DNA of 42,618 nucleotides. Origin: Spirulina sp. SIO3F2 (GTDB lineage: Bacteria; Cyanobacteriota; Cyanobacteriia; Cyanobacteriales; Spirulinaceae). The notes beneath the pieces are model-generated. The model worked only from the letters and a program-made list of their open reading frames with translations, did no database searches and had not been told where the DNA came from. The translations under genes and the position numbers were made by a program. This document shows, piece by piece, positions 37,050 through 42,618 of this stretch (its first letter is position 1; every line of letters begins with the position of its first letter). The DNA is taken from positions 1 to 42,618 of the forward strand of contig JAAHHN010000030.1 in assembly GCA_010672165.1 (NCBI GenBank), written 5' to 3'.

Positions 37050-37415
37050 GTTTGGTGAGCGGAAGGGAAAATACTAAGCAATGCCAAGAAAACCGAGGAG
37101 TCTCAACGCTGGATATATTCAGAAAGCCTAAGGGAAAACACGAATGACCGGCTTTTGAGTGGAGCCAAACTCTGGATGGAGGTGCCGAATAAGGGTTTAC
37201 AAACGCGATCAAACCCTAACGCAAGCCAGCCCAAACATAAATCCCACTGGGGCAGCCATTGCTAGCGGGGATAACGGTTGGTTAGTCGCTGTTTGCGCAA
37301 GAGAGGGGACGAAAGGCCGCAGGGAATGTATTCAATCGGCATCTACCTCTACGACCGCTGATTTCTTTATGGTCATAGGACAACAACGCATAAAAAAGAA
37401 GTCTGTTGACGTTAT
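37050..37415 (-). other. Non-coding stretch between patE2 and patD (366 bases)
   Basis: No gene is supported. I searched for a third precursor leader (MNKKN... or LAEL.EE.L) and found none. A plus-strand open frame crosses the region but runs antisense through the patE2 core and has no family resemblance. The gap could hold a terminator or attenuator letting precursor mRNA accumulate above patD mRNA, as is common in RiPP loci, but no strong hairpin with a T-run was identified. Confidence 0.5.
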
Positions 37416-37607
37416 TTACTCGGCATCGTCATCGTCGAAGGCGCAACAACATAAAGTACAACAACAGCCCTTGGTATCTTGTGAGGCCGCTAGGGAAATC
37501 TGAGACAGAGACTCCTCAGACAGCTCGGCTAAAGCATCGGGCAGTTGACCCGCAGGCTTGCGAACAATAGGTTGCTGGGCTTGGGGCGCGATATTTTTCT
37601 TGTTCAT
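37416..37607 (-). CDS. patE: Cyanobactin precursor peptide 2, polycysteine core
   Basis: 63 residues. The leader is the cyanobactin type: MNKKNIAPQAQQPIVRKPAGQ, then LAELSEESL, the known PatD recognition element. A protease-recognition-like SLAAS follows, then QDTKG, the core CCCTLCCC (37443-37466) and AFDDDDAE. AFD is a variant of the AYD/SYD tail cut by PatG. If PatA cuts after SLAAS the product has 13 residues; if after the Gly, 8. Six of the last eight core residues are Cys. It is the second of two tandem precursor genes; leader and 5' untranslated region are nearly copies of precursor 1. Confidence 0.93.
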   Translation of the reverse strand: MNKKNIAPQAQQPIVRKPAGQLPDALAELSEESLSQISLAASQDTKGCCCTLCCCAFDDDDAE

Positions 37608-37635
37608 AGCATTCGATGGGTTCGTAGTTGTGTTT

Positions 37636-37652
37636 GACGACTTGGGGTCGTC
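37636..37652 (-). promoter_or_regulatory. Conserved 5' leader hairpin of precursor 2
   Basis: GACGAC and GTCGTC form a perfect 6-bp stem around a 5-base loop, about 28 bases before the ATG. The same segment, with flanking AAGGGAGTGA and CAAACACAACTAC, lies before precursor 1. It may be an mRNA stabiliser or translation control element; this is inferred from conservation of the duplicated unit. Confidence 0.4.
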
Positions 37653-37696
37653 ACTCCCTTATTGGCGACGCAAGAAGAGAGTGACGTTGACTTTAT

Positions 37697-37897
37697 TTAC
37701 TCGACATCGTCACCGTCGTAGGAACAACAACAACATGGACAAGTACAACAACAGGAGTCTGCGCCATCAGCCAAGGCTTCCAGGGAAATTTGGGATAGAG
37801 ACTCCTCAGCTAGCTCGGCTAAAGCATCGGGCAATTGACCCGCAGGCTTACGGACAATGGGGTGTTGGGCTGGGGGCGCGATGTTTTTTTTGTTCAT
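37697..37897 (-). CDS. patE: Cyanobactin precursor peptide 1, polycysteine core
   Basis: 66 residues. The leader MNKKNIAPPAQHPIVRKPAGQ and recognition element LAELAEESL match patellamide-type precursors. SLEAL or the later GADS may be the PatA site. The core is CCCTCPCCCC (37724-37753) with 8 Cys in 10 residues, all encoded TGT. SYDGDDVE is the C-terminal signal for PatG. A cut after GADS gives a 10-residue core; a cut after SLEAL gives 16 residues (ADGADS plus the core). The start ATG lacks a Shine-Dalgarno box. It lies between patC (143 bases) and precursor 2 (89 bases). An alternative reading as a metal-binding peptide is unlikely given the leader and neighbours. Confidence 0.95.
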   Translation of the reverse strand: MNKKNIAPPAQHPIVRKPAGQLPDALAELAEESLSQISLEALADGADSCCCTCPCCCCSYDGDDVE

Positions 37898-37925
37898 AAC
37901 GTTTGATAGGTTTGTAGTTGTGTTT

Positions 37926-37942
37926 GACGGCTTGGGGTCGTC
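37926..37942 (-). promoter_or_regulatory. Conserved 5' leader hairpin of precursor 1
   Basis: Counterpart of the hairpin before precursor 2. One stem base differs: GACGAC pairs with GCCGTC on the transcribed strand, leaving one A-C mismatch. The surrounding ~55 bases are otherwise almost identical between the two copies, showing that leader, 5' region and core were duplicated as one unit. Confidence 0.35.
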
Positions 37943-38040
37943 ACTCCCTTCTTGATTTTAAGAAGCCTGCTGATGATTGCCTCGTGAAGGGAGATGGGCA
38001 AGCAACACAAGAATTGTTATGGATCAAATCAGTCTTTGCC

Positions 38041-38229
38041 TCACGCCCAAATGCGCCCACGCCGAAATTCCTTCGTATCCTTTTTTGCGGTTTTAGCGCG
38101 CTCCCGAGCGTATTGCCACCAATAGGCATAGTCTTGCAGCCCCGTCATCGTTGTGGGAACGTAAGACTTTTTGGCTTCGGGGGATTCTGAGGGCGTATCG
38201 CTGGTTTTGTTCGTTGCTTTTTTAGGCAT
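38041..38229 (-). CDS. patC: PatC-like small protein of the cyanobactin cluster
   Basis: 62 residues. GGAG lies 9 bases before the ATG. A disordered, Lys/Ser-rich N-terminus (MPKKATNKTSDTPSESPEAK) precedes the conserved-looking segment MTGLQDYAYWWQYARE and a basic tail. Size, position directly after patB, and the GL-DYAYW motif fit the PatC/TruC/TenC family. These proteins are conserved in cyanobactin clusters but have no established enzymatic role. Confidence 0.7.
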   Translation of the reverse strand: MPKKATNKTSDTPSESPEAKKSYVPTTMTGLQDYAYWWQYARERAKTAKKDTKEFRRGRIWA

Positions 38230-38282
38230 TGTGGTCTTCTCCGTAGACAGAATTGGGGTTTGATTAGTACGGATGGTTCGTT

Positions 38283-38501
38283 CTAAAACTTAATAGAACC
38301 TGTACCCCCCCAAGCGGAATGCTTTATTTGGTCGTAGCTGCGGTTAGCAAAGGCCGCCGGGTCATTGTAGTTTGCCCCATGGAGCAGGTCGATGCGAATG
38401 GAAACCAGGTCTTCTGGACGACCACGCTCAACATCAACGCAGGATGCAGGCTGGATAAAGTGCGGGCGACACACGGGAGGCGATTGTTTGGGCAAAGTCA
38501 T
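38283..38501 (-). CDS. patB: PatB-like small protein of the cyanobactin cluster
   Basis: 72 residues from ATG 38501. An ATG at 38567 would add 22 residues and overlap the end of patA, so the shorter form is preferred; neither has a clear ribosome-binding site. The core reads RPHFIQPA, VDVERGRPEDLVSIRIDLL and HGANYNDPAAF, then NRSYDQIKHSAWGGTGSIKF. Position between patA and patC and size fit the PatB/AcyB family, whose function is unknown. The same ~45-residue core is fused to the C-terminus of both LamG proteins of this island. Confidence 0.72.
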   Translation of the reverse strand: MTLPKQSPPVCRPHFIQPASCVDVERGRPEDLVSIRIDLLHGANYNDPAAFANRSYDQIKHSAWGGTGSIKF

Positions 38502-38548
38502 CGGTTTGAGCGTGTAGAGAATAGAAAGAAACTGACATCCCCATCTGC

Positions 38549-40561
38549 TTAGAACGATGCAGACCAACTCTTCACATCGCCGAGCGTGACTGGAATAAGG
38601 TCGCTCACATCAATGGTGAAGCGGTAAATCTTCTTGGCACGACGGCTGTTTTCCGGGTCAAAGAACTTCAATTTTACGTCCCAGCAATCGCTGTCCAAAC
38701 GACAGAAGGGACTTTTCTCCACAGTGATGCTGTCCAGTTCCATCCCCTGAGCGACAGCCTGACTAAACGTCGTCGCAGCCTGGAAGGCATTGGTCACCGC
38801 AAAATTGAGGGCACGGTCTTGAGAGGTCGTACCGAGATTGCGAAGATCGTAGTAAATCCGATTGAGAAAGCTGTCTAGGGTGCGACGCATGGCATCTTCG
38901 CTCGCGTCGCCTTCATTGGCTTGCACCGCTTCAAAGGCTGCACCGACCAGGTTATTGACTTTCCAGCCGTAGATGCCTCGGGTGCTTTGGGGTTCGATCA
39001 CCGGAATCACTTGCCCGGAGAAAAGTTTGACCGTGCGTCCGGTTAAAATACCCGGCACGCTGACGCGCTCGATATAGTCGGTGTCGGCTTCGGGTTGGAT
39101 TTGACCGTTCAGAAGCTCTTGCAACGCTAAGTAAACTTCGCGGGCAAAAGGGCCGTGGGGTTCGATCGCATAGACTGGCGTGAGTTCGATGTTGAGCGTC
39201 CAAATCAACGAGCGTGCCTCAGAAATATCGCTGGCGAGGTAATCTGACATCTGGCGAGCATCATAGGGATTAGCTGGCACCATATTGCCCCCTAAATCAA
39301 AGGGCGGCATCAATTGTTTAAACGAATCCCGACGGGCTTCTGTGCCGAAGTCGTAGCCGAGAGTGCCGAGAGCGTAAACCAGCTGGCTGTTGGCAAGGTT
39401 ACTGGGAGCTTGGCTGGGCGTTACTGGGTTTGCAGTCATAGTTGCAGTCGTTTGAATAGAGGGTGAATGAGATGCTTGAACGGTGTTATTGGGGGCAGCA
39501 GGATGTCCTGCATCGGTACTGGGTTGGGATGCAACGAGCGGTTGAGGGGGGGGAGCTGAAATCGATACGTCTGCTTGGGGGTCTGGCGCTATCTCATTGG
39601 CAACGCTTCCCCCTCCACAGCCGCAGTTGCCCGATGCTTCAATGCTTTCTGTCGCGACTACTGCTTGTTCTTCAGCCATATTTCCTCCAGTTAATAAGGT
39701 TGCGGCTCCAGCGATATTGAGTTTGCCCGCCAAGCATCGCTGGGTGTTGGTAGGCAATTCTGCGTCGCAGGGCAGGGCACTCTGCAACAAAAGTTTACGA
39801 ATTGTTTGGGGGTCAGCATTGTCGCCCCGTTGTCGCTGCAAGCTCAGCAGCAATGCGGCCACCCCCGAAACAATGGGTGTGGCAAAACTGGTGCCGCTCA
39901 GACTGTGAGTCCCCCCCCCAACTTTTGCACCCAAGATCTCCTGACCTAAAGCCAGAATGCCCTGACCTTTGTAAGTGCTCCCCCAGTTGCTAAAGTCCAA
40001 TGGGCGCTCCTGTTCATCCATCGCGCCAACCGCTAAGACACTAGGCAAAGCGGCCGGGACGTGCAGGCATTCACACCCATCATTCCCGGCCGCTGCCACG
40101 ATCAGAACGTTGTGCTCTTGGCACAAGCGGACGGCATTTTCGAGCCAGCCCTCAGCCTCGCCATAGTCAGTGAGTTGTCCCCCACTAATGTTAATGATGT
40201 CGGCTCCGGCATTAACCGCCTGTTCGATCGCCCTGGCTAGATCTAACTGGGGCACTTGGCGGCGATCGTCTGAAAAAATGGGGACAATAACGCCTCGACA
40301 TTGGGGCGCGATCCCAGTGACGGGACTACCGGGCTGGCCAAAAATAATGCTGGCAACGTGAGTGCCATGGGCTGACATCCTGCCATCCGGGCTAACTTCT
40401 CCATTGACCAGGGATGGCAAGCAGGTGAGATTGTCGCCGCTTGCAAAGCAAGGATGAGAAATATCTACAGGACCATCCAGCACAGCAATACAAATCTGCT
40501 CATCACCTTGGCTCATCGCCATCAGCTCAGGCAGTGCAGCTATTTTAGAAACAGAACTCAT
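38549..40561 (-). CDS. patA: PatA-type cyanobactin protease
   Basis: 670 residues from the ATG at 40561. AAGGAG lies about 14 bases upstream; an in-frame start 48 bases earlier adds an unlikely extension. The N-terminal subtilisin domain has Asp29 (AVLDGPVD), His65 (AHGTHVAS), INISGG and Ser225 (LSGTSFATP). Asp-His spacing is short, without the helical insert of PatG, as in leader-removing PatA proteases. After a Pro/Ser/Thr linker with a short Cys-Gly cluster (NCGCGGG), residues ~400-670 form the domain shared with the PatG C-terminus (YALGTLGYDFG, NPYDARQM, SPFCRLDSDCWDV). Expected role: removes the precursor leader. First gene of the cluster. Confidence 0.93.
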   Translation of the reverse strand: MSSVSKIAALPELMAMSQGDEQICIAVLDGPVDISHPCFASGDNLTCLPSLVNGEVSPDGRMSAHGTHVASIIFGQPGSPVTGIAPQCRGVIVPIFSDDRRQVPQLDLARAIEQAVNAGADIINISGGQLTDYGEAEGWLENAVRLCQEHNVLIVAAAGNDGCECLHVPAALPSVLAVGAMDEQERPLDFSNWGSTYKGQGILALGQEILGAKVGGGTHSLSGTSFATPIVSGVAALLLSLQRQRGDNADPQTIRKLLLQSALPCDAELPTNTQRCLAGKLNIAGAATLLTGGNMAEEQAVVATESIEASGNCGCGGGSVANEIAPDPQADVSISAPPPQPLVASQPSTDAGHPAAPNNTVQASHSPSIQTTATMTANPVTPSQAPSNLANSQLVYALGTLGYDFGTEARRDSFKQLMPPFDLGGNMVPANPYDARQMSDYLASDISEARSLIWTLNIELTPVYAIEPHGPFAREVYLALQELLNGQIQPEADTDYIERVSVPGILTGRTVKLFSGQVIPVIEPQSTRGIYGWKVNNLVGAAFEAVQANEGDASEDAMRRTLDSFLNRIYYDLRNLGTTSQDRALNFAVTNAFQAATTFSQAVAQGMELDSITVEKSPFCRLDSDCWDVKLKFFDPENSRRAKKIYRFTIDVSDLIPVTLGDVKSWSASF

Positions 40562-41052
40562 AATCGTTAGAGTTTCTCCTTGATTCTCACCATATACATA
40601 GCAACCCAAAGCAAAAGAATTTTGGCTAGAGCAAAGGCATTACTGATAGGAGAGGCCAATCAAGGTTAGTCTGATTAATCTGTCCGAGATTTTTGGCTTT
40701 GTCTGAAGGTTTTTGTAGGGGGCACATTTGCACTTTGGGTAGATACTGCCAATGCCAATGAGTAAGGATTAGGCAGGAATATTGAATGGTTCATATGAAT
40801 TGCTCACAAAAGGAAACACATAAACCTAATCAAAGGCTGGATCTAACTAGGCTAAGCCTAAAGTTACAGTGAAGCACGCTTCTGCTTACGCAAACGCTAG
40901 CATCTCTAACAGACTAGGGTCGAGGCTGGTTTTACATTTCGTAATCTACGTGAGCGTTGATCCTCATGATTTACGTTGCATCTCAGAATTAGCGCTCTAA
41001 ACCAAATGAGAAAAATTCTTGAATAAGTCTTACAGATGCTATTAATAAGAAA
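40562..41052 (-). promoter_or_regulatory. Upstream region of the cyanobactin cluster (491 bases), no gene seen
   Basis: No coding sequence is supported. Near patA there is an AAGGAG (40576-40581) and a candidate -10 TATATG at 40591-40596; an ATTCTT about 18 bases further upstream is only a weak -35. A palindrome lies at 40845-40865. The right end borders the tRNA-Trp 3' end, so tRNA read-through could also enter the cluster. Confidence 0.3.
40845..40865. repeat. Palindrome upstream of patA
   Basis: TAGGCT-A-AGCCTA is a perfect 6+6 palindrome, flanked by AACT and AAGTT that extend pairing with a two-base bulge. It lies about 285 bases before the patA start. It could be an operator or part of a terminator for tRNA-Trp; there is no T-run. 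Confidence 0.35.
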
Positions 41053-41094
41053 CACAGGGACTCGGATTCGAACCGAGATCGTCGGTTTTGGAGA
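41048..41094 (-). repeat. Right-hand attachment-site copy inside tRNA-Trp
   Basis: Direct-repeat partner of 25331-25377 (45 of 47 bases identical; differences at 41059 and 41064). It spans from the anticodon loop to five bases beyond the 3' end of the tRNA, a known type of integrase crossover region. Confidence 0.75.
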
Positions 41095-41124
41095 CCAAAA
41101 TGCTAGCCGTTACACCATCCCTGC
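41053..41124 (-). tRNA. trnW: tRNA-Trp (anticodon CCA)
   Basis: 72 bases fold as a cloverleaf: acceptor GCAGGGA/TCCCTGT (one G-U), D-stem with wobble pairs, anticodon stem TTGGT/ACCGA, loop CTCCAAA with anticodon CCA, T-arm CTCGG-TTCGAAT-CCGAG, discriminator G73 (the Trp identity base). CCA is not encoded. The D-stem is weak (two G-U pairs). It is the proposed insertion target of the island. Confidence 0.88.
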
Positions 41125-41142
41125 AAATAAATTGAATGATTT

Positions 41143-41217
41143 TGGTAGCAGCGATGGGATTTGCACCCATACCCCCCTGGTTATGAGCCAGGTGCTCTGC
41201 TGTTAAGCTACGCTGCA
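41143..41217 (-). tRNA. tRNA with CAT anticodon (Met or lysidine-type Ile), unusual loops
   Basis: 75 bases including encoded CCA. Acceptor TGCAGCG/CGCTGCT (first pair T-T mismatched), D-stem GCTT/GAGC, anticodon stem CCTGG/CCAGG, loop CTCATAA with anticodon CAT, A73. The D-loop (AACAGCA) lacks the usual GG pair and the T-loop is TGCAAAT instead of TTCAAAT. It lacks the three G-C pairs of initiators in the anticodon stem. It may be a divergent tRNA-Met or a decaying copy. Confidence 0.75.
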
Positions 41218-41235
41218 CTGTTGAGTTTGAGAAAC

Positions 41236-41310
41236 TGGAGCATCGGGTGGGAATCGAACCCACGCTTTTCGGTTTTGCAGACCGACGCCTTGCCGCTTGG
41301 CTACCGATGC
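41236..41310 (-). tRNA. trnC: tRNA-Cys (anticodon GCA)
   Basis: 75 bases including encoded CCA. Acceptor GCATCGG/CCGATGC, D-arm GCCA...GGC, anticodon stem TCGGT/ACCGA, loop CTGCAAA with anticodon GCA, T-arm GTGGG-TTCGATT-CCCAC, discriminator T73, the Cys identity base. It is 18 bases from the CAT tRNA, which is itself 18 bases from tRNA-Trp, so the three form one tight array. Confidence 0.92.
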
Positions 41311-41591
41311 GAGAAATAATGGGTGAAGAAAATCTGGGGAGAATTGGTACAACCCCAATTCTCCAAACCCAGAATTATCGTGTTGCATCCACATTTTGAA
41401 TTGAAGACAGCATGGCATCCATGCAATATCCCAGTGCTCAGGTTCACTGATGGCTGAGATTCACTGGCAGAAGTGCATTGCGCTTGCTATATTCATATAC
41501 TACAAGAATGCTACAAGTATGTCAAGGCGAAACGCCAAGTTTTTGTCATCGCCTGGATTATGCACCTGGCAAATGATGGCGATCGCCAAGC

Positions 41592-42053
41592 TCACGCTTT
41601 TCCTGGATTGAGTTTGATCATCTGCCAAGTGACAAACGTGCCGACAGGACTCCACAACAAGTAGGGCAATAATAGTAGGGTGGCCAGTCCAGAAACCTGT
41701 GCTACATAAACAGTTAAGATGCAACCCAAAACAAAACCGAATCCCCCGATCGCGGTTCCTACGGTCAGGCTTCTCAACTTGCACATTACTGGGGTATACG
41801 CCATAATCGCCCCTTCAACCCATAAATAGCCCCCCATCAGCGGCCAACTTTGACTTGCACCCCAGGCCAAAATTGCGGAGACCATGCCACAGAGCAGAAT
41901 CGCAATCCAAATAAACGGAATCAGCCCTTCAAACGTAAGCCAACGCGGGCGACGCAGTTGAAAGAACCAACGAATATCACGCTGGGACAGGCGATTTAAA
42001 CCAAATGCCACAGCGATCGCGATCGCTGGAATTAAAATCCAGGCAGGAATCAT
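41592..42053 (-). CDS. TspO/MBR-like membrane protein
   Basis: 153 residues with about five hydrophobic helices (WILIPAIAIAVAFGL, GLIPFIWIAILLCGMV, the YLWVEGAIMAY region, GGFGFVLGCILTVYVA, LLLLPYLLWSPVGTFV). The motifs RPRWLTFEG near the first loop and PYLLWSPVGTFVTWQMIKLNPG at the end fit TspO/MBR proteins, which bind tetrapyrroles and act in stress responses. The ATG overlaps the dihydroorotase stop (ATGA), so the two are co-translated. Related cyanobacterial membrane families are an alternative. Confidence 0.7.
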   Translation of the reverse strand: MIPAWILIPAIAIAVAFGLNRLSQRDIRWFFQLRRPRWLTFEGLIPFIWIAILLCGMVSAILAWGASQSWPLMGGYLWVEGAIMAYTPVMCKLRSLTVGTAIGGFGFVLGCILTVYVAQVSGLATLLLLPYLLWSPVGTFVTWQMIKLNPGKA

Positions 42054-42618
42054 GATGATGTCGCAGAAAAGGTTCGTTTAACGCGACCCTGAAGCGTTTG
42101 TCCGAGCAAATGACTATTGCGGCTACGCGATCGCAGCGCCTGCGGTTCAACTTGCCAACTGTCTTGAGGGTCAAATAAAACGAACTCTAAGGGAGCATTC
42201 ACCACACACCGTGCTGGTTTCTGGGCTAAACATTGCGCGGGGGCAGTGCTCAAAGCTTGCCAGAGTTCGAGGGGTGAGAGACCCCCTGGTTCGACCAACT
42301 GCTGCCATAAACTTGGCAAAGCGAGCTCCAAACCGATCGCACCCACCGGAGCGGTCGCAAAACTCACGGTTTTCTCTTCGTAGGTATAGGGTGTATGGTC
42401 AACAGCGATCGCATCAATCACCTGCGTCCTGACGCCTTCACACAAAGCTTGGCGATCGTCGGGTGTGCCCAAGGGCGGGGCGAGATGCAGATTCGGATCA
42501 TAGGTGCTGAGATCCGTCACATCTGCAATCAAATGCAACCATGTGGTACTCGCAGTGAGGTGAGCCAGTCGCGGCGGCGACCGCCAGCGGCATGAGAAAC
42601 TCGGCTGGAATGGAGGCT
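42050..42618 (-). CDS. pyrC: Dihydroorotase, C-terminal part (runs off the window)
   Basis: The reading frame is open to the window edge, giving about 188 C-terminal residues; the start lies outside. Motifs fit the multifunctional-complex type of dihydroorotase: TASTTWLHLIAD, YDPNLHLAPPLG, IDAIAVDHTPYTYEEKTVSFATAPVGAIGLE (with the metal-site Asp-His) and LFDPQDSWQV near the end. The family forms dihydroorotate from carbamoyl aspartate in pyrimidine synthesis. The N-terminal metal ligands cannot be checked here. Confidence 0.88.
   Translation of the reverse strand, partial: PPFQPSFSCRWRSPPRLAHLTASTTWLHLIADVTDLSTYDPNLHLAPPLGTPDDRQALCEGVRTQVIDAIAVDHTPYTYEEKTVSFATAPVGAIGLELALPSLWQQLVEPGGLSPLELWQALSTAPAQCLAQKPARCVVNAPLEFVLFDPQDSWQVEPQALRSRSRNSHLLGQTLQGRVKRTFSATSS

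Larger units (their letters stand above)
25331..41094. mobile_element. Putative 15.7-kb genomic island in tRNA-Trp carrying the cyanobactin cluster
   Basis: The segment is bounded by the 47-bp direct repeat of the tRNA-Trp 3' half (25331-25377 and 41048-41094). The complete tRNA lies at the right end and reads into the island, as expected for insertion into a tRNA 3' part. Cargo: two LamG-PatB fusion genes and a complete patA-E,D,G-type cluster. No integrase, recombinase or transfer gene is visible, so if it was mobile it has lost its machinery or was mobilised in trans. Two mismatches in the repeat suggest an old insertion. Confidence 0.6.

Noticed and set aside
37159-37503. Plus-strand open frame of 114 codons across the patE2-patD gap
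   Set aside because: It runs antisense through the patE2 core, has no recognisable motif, and the region fits a spacer.
37697-37897. Metallothionein-like Cys peptide instead of a RiPP precursor
   Set aside because: The cyanobactin leader, the PatD recognition element, the SYD tail and adjacent patA, patD and patG make the RiPP reading far stronger.
38502-38567. Longer PatB start overlapping the end of patA
   Set aside because: The 22 extra residues are unlike PatB and the LamG fusions, whose similarity begins after the shorter start.

Overview
The window looks like a piece of a cyanobacterial chromosome. GCGATCGC (HIP1) octamers recur across it. Several genes belong to families found mainly in cyanobacteria (DUF928, DUF1822, CHAT-CHASE2), and one block is a cyanobactin (PatA-G type) cluster. 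The genus cannot be told from the sequence.

Left part (1-25.2 kb), secreted proteins and CHAT signalling. A giant mosaic protein (1-8748) carries a subtilisin domain, P-domain-like, Calx-beta-like and C-type-lectin-like modules, and two sets of seven short WD/WES-type repeats. It is followed by a PEP-CTERM protein, a two-partner-secretion pair (TpsA exoprotein and TpsB outer-membrane transporter) and a secreted TPR-CHAT protein, all on the plus strand. Facing them on the minus strand is a tight four-gene operon: sigma-like factor, DUF1822, CHAT-CHASE2, DUF928. A secreted S1-family protease with a PEP-CTERM tail follows.

Middle part (25.3-41.1 kb), a probable genomic island. A 47-bp copy of the 3' half of a tRNA-Trp gene lies at 25331-25377. 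The complete tRNA-Trp lies at 41053-41124, in the same orientation. This is the geometry left by integration into a tRNA gene. The island holds a cyanobactin cluster on the minus strand, in transcription order patA, patB, patC, patE1, patE2, patD, patG. It also holds two plus-strand LamG proteins whose C-termini are copies of PatB. No integrase is visible.

The cluster is unusual in several ways. Both precursor peptides keep the canonical leader (MNKKNI..., LAELSEESL) but end in polycysteine cores (CCCTCPCCCC and CCCTLCCC). The PatG protein carries two consecutive SagB-type azoline oxidase modules, both with the catalytic Lys-Tyr pair, before its macrocyclase domain. PatB has been fused to tandem LamG domains twice, and decayed PatC- and PatB-like fragments lie between the two fusions. 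No PatF-type prenyltransferase or methyltransferase gene is seen. The inferred pathway is: PatD cyclises Cys residues to thiazolines, the double oxidase converts them to thiazoles, PatA removes the leader, and the PatG protease domain cuts before SYD/AFD and may macrocyclise. The product could be a densely thiazole-rich peptide.

Right part (41.1-42.6 kb): three tightly packed tRNA genes (Trp, CAT-anticodon, Cys), then a TspO-like membrane protein overlapping the 3' end of a dihydroorotase gene that runs off the window.
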